From Paulinella micropora (Eukaryota > Cercozoa > Imbricatea > Euglyphida > Paulinellidae): DNA of 64,000 bases. The notes under the pieces are model-generated. The model had not been told where the DNA came from. It made no database searches and saw only the letters and a list, made by a program, of their open reading frames with translations. Location of the stretch: positions 1 through 64,000 of the forward strand of contig WBZZ01005253.1 of the NCBI GenBank assembly GCA_019918135.1, given 5' to 3'. A program made the position numbers and the translations under genes. Below, piece after piece: positions 54,421 through 62,930 of this stretch (positions within the stretch are counted from its first letter, which is position 1; each line of letters starts with the position of its first letter).

Positions 54421-54421
<1 letters not shown>

Positions 54422-54476
<55 letters not shown>
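54422..54476. repeat. (ATT)n microsatellite
   Basis: About 18 uninterrupted ATT units immediately before the tRNA-like head. Confidence 0.9.
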
Positions 54477-54744
54477 GGACACCGTGATAGCCCAGTGGTC
54501 AAGTTCTACCATCTGGGCCCTGTCGCCAGTTCGATTCCCGTCGGTGCCACCAGTATTTTCATTGAACATACCGGTCCATTTCTGGACCAGTATTTTCATT
54601 GAACATACCGGCCCGTCTGGAAGTGTTGGAACTGCCCTTGCGGGGGTGTCATTAGAGCTTATCGTCAATTCTTCGTACTCCCCTCACGGGTGAGACGATG
54701 GAGGCGCATGTGCAGAAATGCATCAGCCATTGACAGAGAAGCAC

Positions 54745-54829
<85 letters not shown>

Positions 54830-54830
54830 T
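54477..54830 (+). mobile_element. SINE-like unit with tRNA-derived head and (ATT)n tail
   Basis: 54477-54552 resembles a degenerate tRNA: an A-box-like TAGCCCAGTGGTCAAG, a B-box-like AGTTCGATTCC, and a 3' CGGTGCCACCA whose first seven bases pair with the 5' end if one extra A is ignored. A 37-bp unit beginning ACCAGTATTTTCATTGAACA is then repeated in tandem (54549-54585 and from 54586). The unit ends in a long (ATT)n tail (about 54,744-54,830), as many tRNA-derived SINEs do. Confidence 0.55.
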
Positions 54831-55004
54831 AGGGAGTACATAGGCCATCGGTCCCTTTCCATGGGCTGATTGGTATAAAGCTCCTAGAGTGATGTTCTAT
54901 GCCGTCACTTCCTTTATTCCACCGATTGGTGTGGAGACTTTCCTTATGGAATGGAGGACTGGATGCACATGGCCTTTTGTCTCAGCAATTGGCAGGAGAT
55001 ATAC

Positions 55005-55056
<52 letters not shown>
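54831..55056 (+). repeat. Second unit ending in (ATT)n
   Basis: About 170 bp of unique-looking sequence (GGGAGTACATAGGCCATCGG onward) is followed by (ATT)n to 55056. It may be the body of a related SINE lacking a tRNA head. Confidence 0.4.
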
Positions 55057-55057
<1 letters not shown>

Positions 55058-55116
55058 TTTGTTGTTGTTGTTGTCGTTGCTGTTGGTTTGTTCTGCCACT
55101 GCCTTGTTCGCAAGAA

Positions 55117-55722
55117 ATGAACGACTTCTTTCAAAACAACGGCGACCGGTATTGTATTCAGGGTAGTTCGTCCGCCGGCGTGTCGAAAGAAGTCGTTCAG
55201 GATCTTGTGAACAAGGCAATGTCAGAACAAGCCGCATCCATTAAGGAAATGCTAGCAGAAGAAAGAAAGTTGAGAGAGGAGGAAAGGAAGAAAAAAGAAG
55301 CGCAAGATCGGAAGGAAAAAGAGGCGCAAGAGAAGCGACAACGGGAAGAGGAGAGAAGAAAGAGGAAGAATTCGAAGAAGGAGAAGGAGGAGGAGGAGGA
55401 GGAGGAGGAAAGCTCAGAAGAAGAGAACGAGAGAGTGAAGAAGAAGATGAAGAAGAATAACAAGAACAAGAAAAACTATGATGATAATGATAACAACAAC
55501 AACAACATCAGCAACAACAACAGCAACAACAACAACAACAACAAAAATAGTAAGAGCGAGAGAGAAAGCTTGCTGGAGGATCTCATCGCGCGGATGGCAG
55601 CTGGCGCTCTGTCTGCTGGTAACTCACCTTCCACCCCCCAACGCGGCACCGGTCTCACCGCTCCCAGCTCACCTAACGCATGGGAGTTTGTTTTAGCATC
55701 GCTTGCGCTGACTCGGCGCTAA
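55117..55722 (+). CDS. Low-complexity coiled-coil protein in the transposon
   Basis: ATG at 55117 (MNDFFQNNGDRYCIQGSSS), a helical segment (VVQDLVNKAMSEQ), then a long Lys/Glu coiled coil, Asn repeats and a Ser/Pro tail (STPQRGTGLTAPSSP). It is probably the last exon of a longer gene because it lies downstream of exon-like pieces at 54021-54177. Simple composition gives no family; a structural or DNA-binding accessory role is possible. Confidence 0.45.
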   Translation: MNDFFQNNGDRYCIQGSSSAGVSKEVVQDLVNKAMSEQAASIKEMLAEERKLREEERKKKEAQDRKEKEAQEKRQREEERRKRKNSKKEKEEEEEEEESSEEENERVKKKMKKNNKNKKNYDDNDNNNNNISNNNSNNNNNNKNSKSERESLLEDLIARMAAGALSAGNSPSTPQRGTGLTAPSSPNAWEFVLASLALTRR

Positions 55723-56109
55723 CTTCAAATGCACGCACCAGGTAGTTTGCATAGCTTTCACTTTTCTCCTTCATCTGAAAGATGTTTGAATTTGTTTTGT
55801 GTTTTTTTTCTTTGTAGTAGTGTAGTATTAATCGTAATTTTTTGCACTGGCAGGTTTGTTATGGTCGAAAGCGTGATTAAGAACGTTTGTCGCGTGCAAG
55901 AGTTAAACAAACTTCTAATTTAGTTAGTATGATATTACGGAGTTAGATTTATTATTTTTTTTAGTAATTAAAGAAATTTTGTTGTAGAATCTATGTATTT
56001 TGCGTGGCGACATCGCACTTCTCTTCCTCCCCCGTTCCCCCCTCCCCCCTCCCCCCCCCCCCGGGGGGAATTTATTGTAGGTAAAAGCAATGTTTATTAT
56101 CATAATAAA
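55723..56109. other. Right subterminal region of the transposon
   Basis: Non-coding, with a C-rich run at 56,035-56,062 that mirrors the G-rich run of the left subterminal region. Confidence 0.5.
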
Positions 56110-56429
56110 GTAAAATGCTTAATGTAAACAAAGATAAACAAACTTAAAAGCAAATTCTGCATGTTGGGCATTGTTATCATCATAGATTCATAGTAGCCGG
56201 GACTATGAAAAAGGAGAAAGATTACCGTGTCGGACCGGTTCCTGCCCACCTCTGAAGATGAAGTTAAAGTGTATTACAATTAATAAAAACATGTTTTAAT
56301 ATTATTTTTATATGTTCTGCAATCAGTGAATTGATTTCCTTTCATTTCCACACGTTTTCAAAAAAGTCCATATACTTCATGGAAAATTTCGGAAAAAGGG
56401 ATACCCCCAAGATTGTCGAATGTTTAGTT
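56110..56429 (-). repeat. Right terminal inverted repeat
   Basis: Inverse copy of 51417-51745. Its outer end is 13 bp from the ATG of the adhesin gene at 56443. Confidence 0.85.
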
Positions 56430-56442
56430 TTATCTTGGTTAC

Positions 56443-59283
56443 ATGTATTGGCTATTAGCGGTACTGGCGTCCAGCTTGGCCCGCGCGCGTTGCCCGTATG
56501 TGTATCGCGCGCCCCGGCCGTCGGACCTGGTGCTGGAACTGCGGACAGCCGTGGGCGGCGCTGGGTGGACGGTGCCCTCACAGTCCAGTCAACGGCGGCG
56601 TATGGCTGGTAGTGGCTATCTCGTGTACTGGGGCGACAACACACCGACCCAAGCGTGCACCGCCAACGCACCCTGCACACACACTTTTGCGAGTGCGGGC
56701 GTGTTTGTGGCTATCTTCGAGGGACCAGTGATCGGTTGGGCCATGACGCCGATCTGGCGCGATCAGCAGTCAGGGGATGTAGGTCTAGTGCGGATCCTGC
56801 AGTGGGGCGGGCTGCGGCTGGCGCCCGACGGTGGATACCACTTTTACGGCGAGACCGCCTTGGTGTCGCTCCCCCCGCTTGCCGATCTGAACACAACAGG
56901 TGTATCATCGCTCGCGTACAGTTTTTCGGGTCTGTCCGCCTGCTTTGACGTTTCAGGGCTACAGGTGTCAACCAGTTCGTTGCGCGCCACCTTTGCGAAT
57001 TCGCCGTGTCTCAAGTTTGCCAACGTTACCGCGTGGGATCTTTCGCGAACGGTAGACGTGGCGTGGATGTTCAATGGTACAGCCGCGCTCGTGATTTCGG
57101 GTTGGGAGGGGTGGGACATGTCACGCGTCATCAATGCGACGGGTATGTTGGCGGGTGCCATTGAGCTGTCGGGAGACCTGTCGCGCTGGCAGCTCAATAG
57201 CCTACAAGATGCATGGCAGCTGCTGGCAGGCGCGCCTCAGCTGGTGCAGAACCTGAGCGGCTGGCACACTAACATGACACAAGAGGCGTGTCTGCAAATG
57301 GTGGAGACATCTGGCCTGGCCAACTGGCAGGCGCCGCTACAATGCCAGCAATGGCTACCGTCACTGACGCCAACCATTTCACTGACTAACTCGTTGACGC
57401 CCACCATTTCAATTACGCCCACCATTTCAGCAACGGCTAGCGTTTCGGTGCCGCCCAGCGTTTCGGTGAGCCCGACCATTTCAGTGACCCCGACCATTTC
57501 AATGAGCCCGACCATTTCAATTACGCCCACCGTTTCGGTGACCCCGATCATTTCAATTACGCCCACCATTTCAGCGACCCCTGCAATTTCAATTACGCCC
57601 ACCATTTCAGCGACCCCGGCAATTTCAATTACGCTCACCATTTCAATTACGCCCAGCGTTTCGGTGAGCCCGACCAATTCAATTACGCCCACCGTCTCGG
57701 TGACCCCGGCCATTTCAATTACGCCCACCGTCTCGGTGAGCCCGACCAATTCAATTACGCCCACCGTCTCGGTGACCCCGACCATTTCAATTACGCCCAC
57801 CATTTCAGCGACCCCGACCATTTCAATTACGCCCACCATTTCAGCGACCCCGGCAATTTCAATTACGCCCACCATTTCGGTGACCCCGACCATTTCAATT
57901 ACGCCCACCATTTCAGCGACCCCGGCAATTTCAATTACGCCCACCATTTCAATTACGCCCACCGTCTCGGTGACGCCCACCATTTCAATTACGCCCACCA
58001 TCTCGGTGACCCCCACCATTTCAATTACGCCCAGCGTTTCGGTGAGCCCGACCATTTCAGTGACGCCCAGCGTTTCGGTGACCCCGACCATTTCAGTGAC
58101 GCCCAGCGTTTCGGTGACCCCGACCATTTCAGTGACTCCCACCATTTCAATTACGCCCACCGTCTCAGTGACGCCCACCGTCTCGGTGACCCCGACCATT
58201 TCAGTGACCCGTACTGCCTCTCCCACAATTTCAGTGACCTCGACCGTTTCAGTGACCCCCACTGTTTCTCTGTCGCTAACCCCCACCGTCTCGGTTACTT
58301 CCACCATCTCGCTTACTCCCACCGTCTCAGTGACGCCAACCGGTTCGCTGTCGCGGAGCCCTACTGTCTCTCTGACGTCTACCATTTCCACCACCCAGAC
58401 CGCCTCCCCGACCATCTCGCTTACACGCACAATTTCGCTGACCCCGACCATTTCAATTACGCCCACCGTGTCACTAACCCCTACCACCTCTGTCACACCA
58501 ACGCCAACCGTCTCGATCACGCCTACGATTTCAATCACCCGAACCCCGACCGTCTCGATCACGCCTACCATCTCCATCACCCCAACCCCGACCGTCTCGA
58601 TCTCGCCTACCATCTCTGTCACCAGCACCGCCACGCCTACCGTCTCTGTCACCAGCACCGCCACGCCCACCAAATCGCCCAGCTGCCAACCGGCGGCGAC
58701 CGTCGTGCCAACGTACACCTCGACCGCCGCTTCCGGGGCCTGGAGCATAACCGCCACGGCTGCGACAAGTCCAAATCTTCCCTGGAACAGCATGGACGGC
58801 ACGACGTCCACGTGGTGGGCCTCGGCGGTCGGGAAGTACGGCGGCACGGCCACGGGCCAGCAGGTTTATTGCCAAGCGAAAACAACCGCGTACTCTACCG
58901 TGGTGTCTGGGGTCACCACCTACGGCGAGTTGGTCAAAATCTCTTCAACCACCGCTTCGGCCAAGCTCCAGTCCGTCAACGTGTGCTTGACCGCGACGGG
59001 GGCGAGCGGAGAATTTGCGGGGCCCAGTGCTATAACGTTTGCGGTGTCTAACGACGGGACCAGCTGGGGCTCCCTGACGACTACAAGCCTGACCTGGTCG
59101 GGGACGGCGGGCCAGTGCCAGTTGGTAACCATCGGGGCTTCGACTGCCTGGTTGCAGTACAGATTCATCATCACTTCCATGTACTATTCCTTGCCCAGCG
59201 GCCAGTCGGGTTGTAATGTAATGACTGCAGCTTACGCGGCTGAGCTAACTACAACTCTAAACCAGCAAGCATACTGCGTCTAG
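56443..59283 (+). CDS. Secreted DUF285 / Pro-Thr-Ser-repeat / discoidin-like adhesin
   Basis: An intact 946-residue protein. A signal peptide (YWLLAVLASSLARARC) precedes a PKD/Ig-like beta module (YLVYWGDNTPTQ ... HTFASAGVFVAIFEG). DUF285-type repeats follow (ITAWDLSRTVDVAWMFNG-like; WDMSRVINATGMLAG). Next come about 430 residues of six-residue Thr/Pro/Ser/Ile repeats (ISITPTISATPA), encoded by an 18-bp repeat at about 57,370-58,660. A C-terminal discoidin-like domain (WNSMDGTTSTWWAS, GELVKISSTTASAKLQSVNV) pairs with that of the gene at 49319-50994. The repeat region would form a long, probably O-glycosylated stalk with a sugar-binding head. The promoter lies across the transposon end, so present expression is uncertain. 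Confidence 0.8.
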   Translation: MYWLLAVLASSLARARCPYVYRAPRPSDLVLELRTAVGGAGWTVPSQSSQRRRMAGSGYLVYWGDNTPTQACTANAPCTHTFASAGVFVAIFEGPVIGWAMTPIWRDQQSGDVGLVRILQWGGLRLAPDGGYHFYGETALVSLPPLADLNTTGVSSLAYSFSGLSACFDVSGLQVSTSSLRATFANSPCLKFANVTAWDLSRTVDVAWMFNGTAALVISGWEGWDMSRVINATGMLAGAIELSGDLSRWQLNSLQDAWQLLAGAPQLVQNLSGWHTNMTQEACLQMVETSGLANWQAPLQCQQWLPSLTPTISLTNSLTPTISITPTISATASVSVPPSVSVSPTISVTPTISMSPTISITPTVSVTPIISITPTISATPAISITPTISATPAISITLTISITPSVSVSPTNSITPTVSVTPAISITPTVSVSPTNSITPTVSVTPTISITPTISATPTISITPTISATPAISITPTISVTPTISITPTISATPAISITPTISITPTVSVTPTISITPTISVTPTISITPSVSVSPTISVTPSVSVTPTISVTPSVSVTPTISVTPTISITPTVSVTPTVSVTPTISVTRTASPTISVTSTVSVTPTVSLSLTPTVSVTSTISLTPTVSVTPTGSLSRSPTVSLTSTISTTQTASPTISLTRTISLTPTISITPTVSLTPTTSVTPTPTVSITPTISITRTPTVSITPTISITPTPTVSISPTISVTSTATPTVSVTSTATPTKSPSCQPAATVVPTYTSTAASGAWSITATAATSPNLPWNSMDGTTSTWWASAVGKYGGTATGQQVYCQAKTTAYSTVVSGVTTYGELVKISSTTASAKLQSVNVCLTATGASGEFAGPSAITFAVSNDGTSWGSLTTTSLTWSGTAGQCQLVTIGASTAWLQYRFIITSMYYSLPSGQSGCNVMTAAYAAELTTTLNQQAYCV
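57370..58660 (+). repeat. 18-bp coding minisatellite (Thr/Pro/Ser/Ile stalk)
   Basis: Tandem 18-bp units such as ACGCCCACCATTTCAATT, degenerating towards the 3' end. The opposite strand is also open for about 1.6 kb, but that reading is only a shadow of the repeat. Confidence 0.85.
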
Positions 59284-59689
59284 TTCGGACCTAGAACTTG
59301 TAGATCGGATCAGCACGTTGTTGGGATGATGCGTCTGCCAGGTACAAATAAATAAAACTTCGCCTGAAATATGTTTCTGCTTCCCCCGCCTGACATTGCG
59401 AGCAGAGCTGAAGAAGACTTCCACCTTCTGATTTTTATTTAAAAAAAAAACAAATCCTGCACTGAGCCTGAGGGAACATACTGGTCAGCATCTGTGTTAG
59501 CCCCGGCCGCGCCTGTAGGTAAAACTCCATGGCGCGATTTTGCCTTCAACTTCTTTTTTGCAAAATTGGGGGGGGGAGGAGCCGCCACCCCCCCCCCCCC
59601 CCCAGCAGGAGGACGGGGCAAGGCCGCCATTCCCTCTCCCCCCCCCCCCCCAAAAAAAAAGCAGCCAAAGGAACCGAAAGACTTTCGCA
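59284..59689. other. Intergenic region with G/C tracts
   Basis: AATAAA follows the adhesin stop (about 59,347). G9 and C14-C18 runs occupy 59,568-59,652. No gene is supported. Confidence 0.5.
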
Positions 59690-59794
59690 GACAGTGGCCC
59701 CCCCCTCCCCCCACGCTGGCCTCGATTTCTTTTTGTTGTGGGGTGTGTATTGTCTAGCTTTGTTTATTTTCCAGACGTAAAATGCAAAGTGCCG
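59690..59794 (+). promoter_or_regulatory. Promoter and start segment of the gene at 59782, duplicated at 49171
   Basis: The conserved stretch ends in CCAGACGTAAAATGCAAAGTGCCG. Conservation up to and through the start codon in two distant copies suggests it contains the functional promoter. Confidence 0.5.
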
Positions 59795-60471
59795 CTCCGC
59801 GAGGCGAACTGTTGCTGTCCTTGTCTGGCGCGTTCGCGCCGCTTGCCCTGCGCCCCGACTCGTTCGACCTGCATGGCAAGCGGCTGCAGGGCACCCTCGA
59901 GGCCGACGGCTCGTTGCGGCTGGACCGTGTCACGCTGTCCGACGACCTGAGCGTGCGGGCCGAGGGCGCCCGGGCGACGGCGGCGCACGTACTGCAGAAA
60001 CGGCGCGAGGATGTGCGGCTGGTGCAGCAGGACCTGCTGGCGCTGGAGTGCAAGCTGCGCCAGCCCCCCGCTGAGGACGACGACGACGAGACTGTCGCGC
60101 CGAATGAGGCGGAGGTCGTGAGGCTGAACCAACTGCTAGGTCAACACGAGCGCGGGATCGAACGGCTAGAACAGCAGCGCCAGCTCACGGTCACGTACAC
60201 CGAGACCACCGAGACCAGCACAGTTGTGCTACCCCCGGGCGTGATCGTGTCGGTGCCGGCGCTGGCCGCCACGCCGCTGCTCTGGTGCCCGCGGCTCGAG
60301 CCTACAGTTGTGCTCCACAGCTCGCTGCGCACGACCCTCGTCGAAATCATGCCGCCCGGGGCCGCGCCCGCCTTCCGTGTGGTGCCCACCCCTGACCTCG
60401 GCGGCCAGCACCACACCGCCAGGCGGCAAGTAACGACGAAAAAAAAAGGACGCAGAAAAAGTCCTTTTCTT
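59782..60471 (+). CDS. Hypothetical protein with beta domains around a coiled coil
   Basis: The N-terminal beta-rich part (LLLSLSGAFAPLALRPDSFD, GTLEADGSLRLDRVTLSDD) is followed by a leucine/glutamine coiled coil (VRLVQQDLLALECKLRQ; VVRLNQLLGQHERGIERLEQ) and a second beta-rich part (VVLPPGVIVSVPALA ... TTLVEIMPPGAAPAF). The written ORF runs to 60618 through a G18 tract, giving an unlikely poly-Gly/Pro tail. A one-base shift in the A9 run near 60,440 gives a stop at 60471, beside a hairpin, which I take as the true end. It may be a trimeric fibre; no family is recognised. Confidence 0.55.
60444..60468. terminator. Hairpin at the 3' end of the 59782 gene
   Basis: AAAAGGAC (60444-60451) and GTCCTTTT (60461-60468): a perfect 8-bp stem, 9-nt loop, followed by a long G run. 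Confidence 0.45.
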
Positions 60472-60781
60472 AAGGGGGGGGGGGGGGGGGGAAGGCCCCC
60501 CACCCCCACTCGCCTGTTTTTCTCTCTCCTTTCCCCGCGCAGCCAGTCATTTGTTCTTTCTCTTTTTTTCCCCCCGCACTCTGGCTCACTCTTTCTCCGA
60601 AAACCCCCCCCCCCTTGACCCCACCATTCCCGACGCCTTTCGCTCCGACGGCCGTTCTCTCTCTCCCCGCCCTTCTTCTTATCTATTTCCTTCCTCCAAG
60701 ACAGCCGCGCAACCCTGCACACTCCCCAACAAAAGGCAGGACACTAACCAAAAAAAGGGGGGGGGGGGAGGGACTTCTGCC
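60472..60781. other. Intergenic region with G18 tract
   Basis: G18 at about 60,474-60,491, C-rich and T-rich stretches, then G10 just before the next gene. No gene is supported. Confidence 0.5.
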
Positions 60782-61882
60782 ATGCACCAGTGCCCCCACT
60801 GTCGCACCGTCTATGACCAGGACCAGCACGGCGTGCTGTGGGTAGCAGAACAGGTCTGCCAAGGCGAGAAAAGGCTGGCGCCAAAGGCTTCGTGCAGGCC
60901 AACAAAGTGCCCGGCGCTAGGCTACCAGTGGTGGGAGAAATTCCTCACCGGCTGCTTGCTCGATCTTTTGGGCGGGCCCGCCACGCCGGACCGCAGTGCG
61001 TGGACTTACGAAAAGGTGGGGGCTCTGATCTTCGATCTGTTCTGGATGCCCGACGACTACTCGTCCGTTGTGCGGGACATTAGCACAGCCAAAAAAGTGC
61101 CGGACCCGCAAGACCAAAGAGAGTGGAACAGGGACGGCCCGGAAGCCCGCTTCAAGCTGCTGCTGTCATTCTTGCGCCATTGGGTTCGCAGTGACCGAGA
61201 ATACGTGCAACAAGTCGTAAGTCCGCCGGGCAAAGGCCTCGAGAAGCTGGAGTACCTCCTGAAGGTGGCCGAGGCCAAGGGCTTCCACTTCCCCAACGCA
61301 GAGATGCGAGTGCCCATCGCTCTGCTGGATTGCCTGAGCAAAGGTAACAAGGGCGGGCCCAGCGTCTGGGTAGTGTGCGCACAGCGCGGGGGCGACGTGC
61401 TCATCGCCATGTCGGCGAGCGCGCTTGCAGGCCAAGCGCGCTACCAATACCACACGGGCGTACACAAGCCCAGGCCGCCGCGCACCTCTCCCCGCGCCAG
61501 CCTCTCGCTGCCCCTCCAAAGGTTCGCGGCCGCCGCGCTGGACCTGTGCTTGGGCCCGGCGCAGCGTTACGTGATTGCCAGCCCAGTGCCCGCCATGTGG
61601 AAAAGTCTAGAAAAAGGAGGGCTGCAAAAGGGTACTGATTACATTGTGCTCGACGCAGCGCAGAACAGCGGGGGTACACTAGCAATCCAGTGGCCGCAGT
61701 TGGACAGTTGCTACCTGCGGCTGGGCGCAAATCACTGTATTTCCGCGACCTCTGCTTGGTTTGCGTCCAGCAACCAGGCGCTGGCCAAAAAGGCACCGCA
61801 CTATAGCTGCCAGGAAAAGGAGCGCTGCGAGACCTGCCAAGGGCCCGTCAAGATCCACGTGCTAAAAAAGCAGGACTCGTAG
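60782..61882 (+). CDS. Hypothetical protein with terminal zinc-ribbon-like CxxC motifs
   Basis: Start chosen at the ATG at 60782, directly after the G-tract; 366 residues. MHQCPHCRTVYDQDQHG at the N-terminus and CQEKERCETCQGPVKI at the C-terminus could bind zinc. The body is mixed (WEKFLTGCLLDLLGG, VGALIFDLFWMPDDYSSVV, LLSFLRHWVRSDREYV, GTDYIVLDAAQNSGGTLAI). No catalytic motif is recognised and there is no membrane segment. The frame is intact. Confidence 0.65.
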   Translation: MHQCPHCRTVYDQDQHGVLWVAEQVCQGEKRLAPKASCRPTKCPALGYQWWEKFLTGCLLDLLGGPATPDRSAWTYEKVGALIFDLFWMPDDYSSVVRDISTAKKVPDPQDQREWNRDGPEARFKLLLSFLRHWVRSDREYVQQVVSPPGKGLEKLEYLLKVAEAKGFHFPNAEMRVPIALLDCLSKGNKGGPSVWVVCAQRGGDVLIAMSASALAGQARYQYHTGVHKPRPPRTSPRASLSLPLQRFAAAALDLCLGPAQRYVIASPVPAMWKSLEKGGLQKGTDYIVLDAAQNSGGTLAIQWPQLDSCYLRLGANHCISATSAWFASSNQALAKKAPHYSCQEKERCETCQGPVKIHVLKKQDS

Positions 61883-62088
61883 CTTCTTTTCTTTTACGGG
61901 CCGTTCCTTTTCCAATGACGTACGGTCTTGGCTTCCTCCCCCCCCCTCCCTCCTGCAAAAAGAAAACCTACCTGCGCGCCTGAACACACCCCCCCCCCCC
62001 CTGCCGTTTCCGTTCTTCTCGCCATTTTTCCTTCCCGCCGGCCTTTCCCCCCACATGTTCTCCCCCGCCGGTTTGTCTTCTTTCAAAC
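61883..62088. other. C-rich spacer
   Basis: C-runs at about 61,938-61,950 and 61,988-62,001. No gene. Confidence 0.5.
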
Positions 62089-62499
62089 ATGAGACTCTCT
62101 TGTCGCCTCCTCTCGCACCGCGCTAAGCCTGCTCCAGCATCCAGCAGCACAAGGCCGCTCGCGCCGTTCTTGGTGGGCGTCGGCGCTGCCTTGTGCTGGT
62201 GGTTGCTCTTCTTCGTGCTGCTGCCGCGCACAGTCCAACGCTACAAACCGTGCAGCCTGCGCGCCCGGCTGTGCAGGGTCCGCCGGCGGGGCTCGGACGA
62301 GGCAACTGTTTGGTGCCATCTGCATCACTGGCTCTTGTACGTCGGTCTGGGGACGGCCTTATGCCTGGCGGACTGGCCGTCCTGGCTGCGCTGGGGCGGC
62401 CTGGGCTTTTCCGCGGTCCTCGTCGTGCAGGGGCTCTGCTACCGGGACCGCTGCCGCTTCTGCTATGTGCTGCCCCAGCCCAACAGTTCGGACGTGTAA
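62089..62499 (+). CDS. Small membrane protein with about three hydrophobic segments
   Basis: A 136-residue ORF. Hydrophobic stretches are LAPFLVGVGAALCWWLLFFVLLP, HHWLLYVGLGTALCLA and WGGLGFSAVLVVQGLC, separated by Arg/Cys-rich loops (CSLRARLCRVRRR), with a short CRFC tail. It could be an envelope or host-membrane protein. No family is recognised. It is convergent with the LRR gene at 62931, with a hairpin between. Confidence 0.55.
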   Translation: MRLSCRLLSHRAKPAPASSSTRPLAPFLVGVGAALCWWLLFFVLLPRTVQRYKPCSLRARLCRVRRRGSDEATVWCHLHHWLLYVGLGTALCLADWPSWLRWGGLGFSAVLVVQGLCYRDRCRFCYVLPQPNSSDV

Positions 62500-62930
62500 C
62501 ATCGATCTCTACCTTCCCCCCCCCCCCCCTCACTACCCCGCGCCCGCACGGGGGCGAGCAAGCTTGAAAGGAAAAAAAACACCAGATTCGTCAAATATTC
62601 TTGTAATTAAAAAAAAGAATTTCTTCAGACACCTCAAATTTGTAGGCAAATTTTGGGGCCGCCCAAGCGCAGCGATGTTTTGTTTTTTTCTTGGTGAACG
62701 TATGTCTGGCGCGCGCCCCGGTCGTTAGGCAACAAGCGTTACGACGAGAATCTGCTTTTTTTTTTTTGTCGTAACGCTTGTAGCTCTGAATCGATAGCCA
62801 AGAAACAAAAATTTTTGACAGCGGAACTGCGGGGTGTTTTTTTAAGGCTGCCGAAAGGACCGGCACCCGCGGCCCCCACACACACGCCCGCGCTCTCCCG
62901 TGCGCATCTGCGGCCCCCCCCGCGGGTGGT
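62500..62930. other. Convergent intergenic region
   Basis: A C11 run at 62,518-62,529, a perfect 14-bp hairpin (see separate entry) and AT-rich sequence. No gene is supported. Confidence 0.5.
62732..62781. terminator. Perfect 14-bp stem hairpin between convergent genes
   Basis: ACAAGCGTTACGAC at 62732-62745 and its exact complement at 62768-62781; the loop ends in T14. It lies between the ends of the genes at 62089-62499 and 62931-64000, as for a shared 3'-end signal. Confidence 0.6.

Larger units (their letters stand above)
51417..56429. mobile_element. TIR DNA transposon, 5,013 bp, flanked by TTAT duplications
   Basis: Left end AACTAAACATTCGACAATCT at 51417 and its exact complement ending at 56429 begin inverted repeats of about 330 bp with only scattered mismatches (about 51417-51745 and 56110-56429). 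TTAT at 51413-51416 and 56430-56433 is the apparent target-site duplication. Inside are an intron-containing minus-strand gene, divergent plus-strand exons, (ATT)n microsatellites and a SINE-like unit. I do not recognise the superfamily: the TSD length fits several, and no classical DDE or tyrosine-recombinase motif is obvious. Confidence 0.85.

Noticed and set aside
57237..58853. Long minus-strand ORF of 538 codons opposite the adhesin repeat
   Set aside because: It is the mirror reading of the 18-bp coding repeat and has no non-repetitive protein character.
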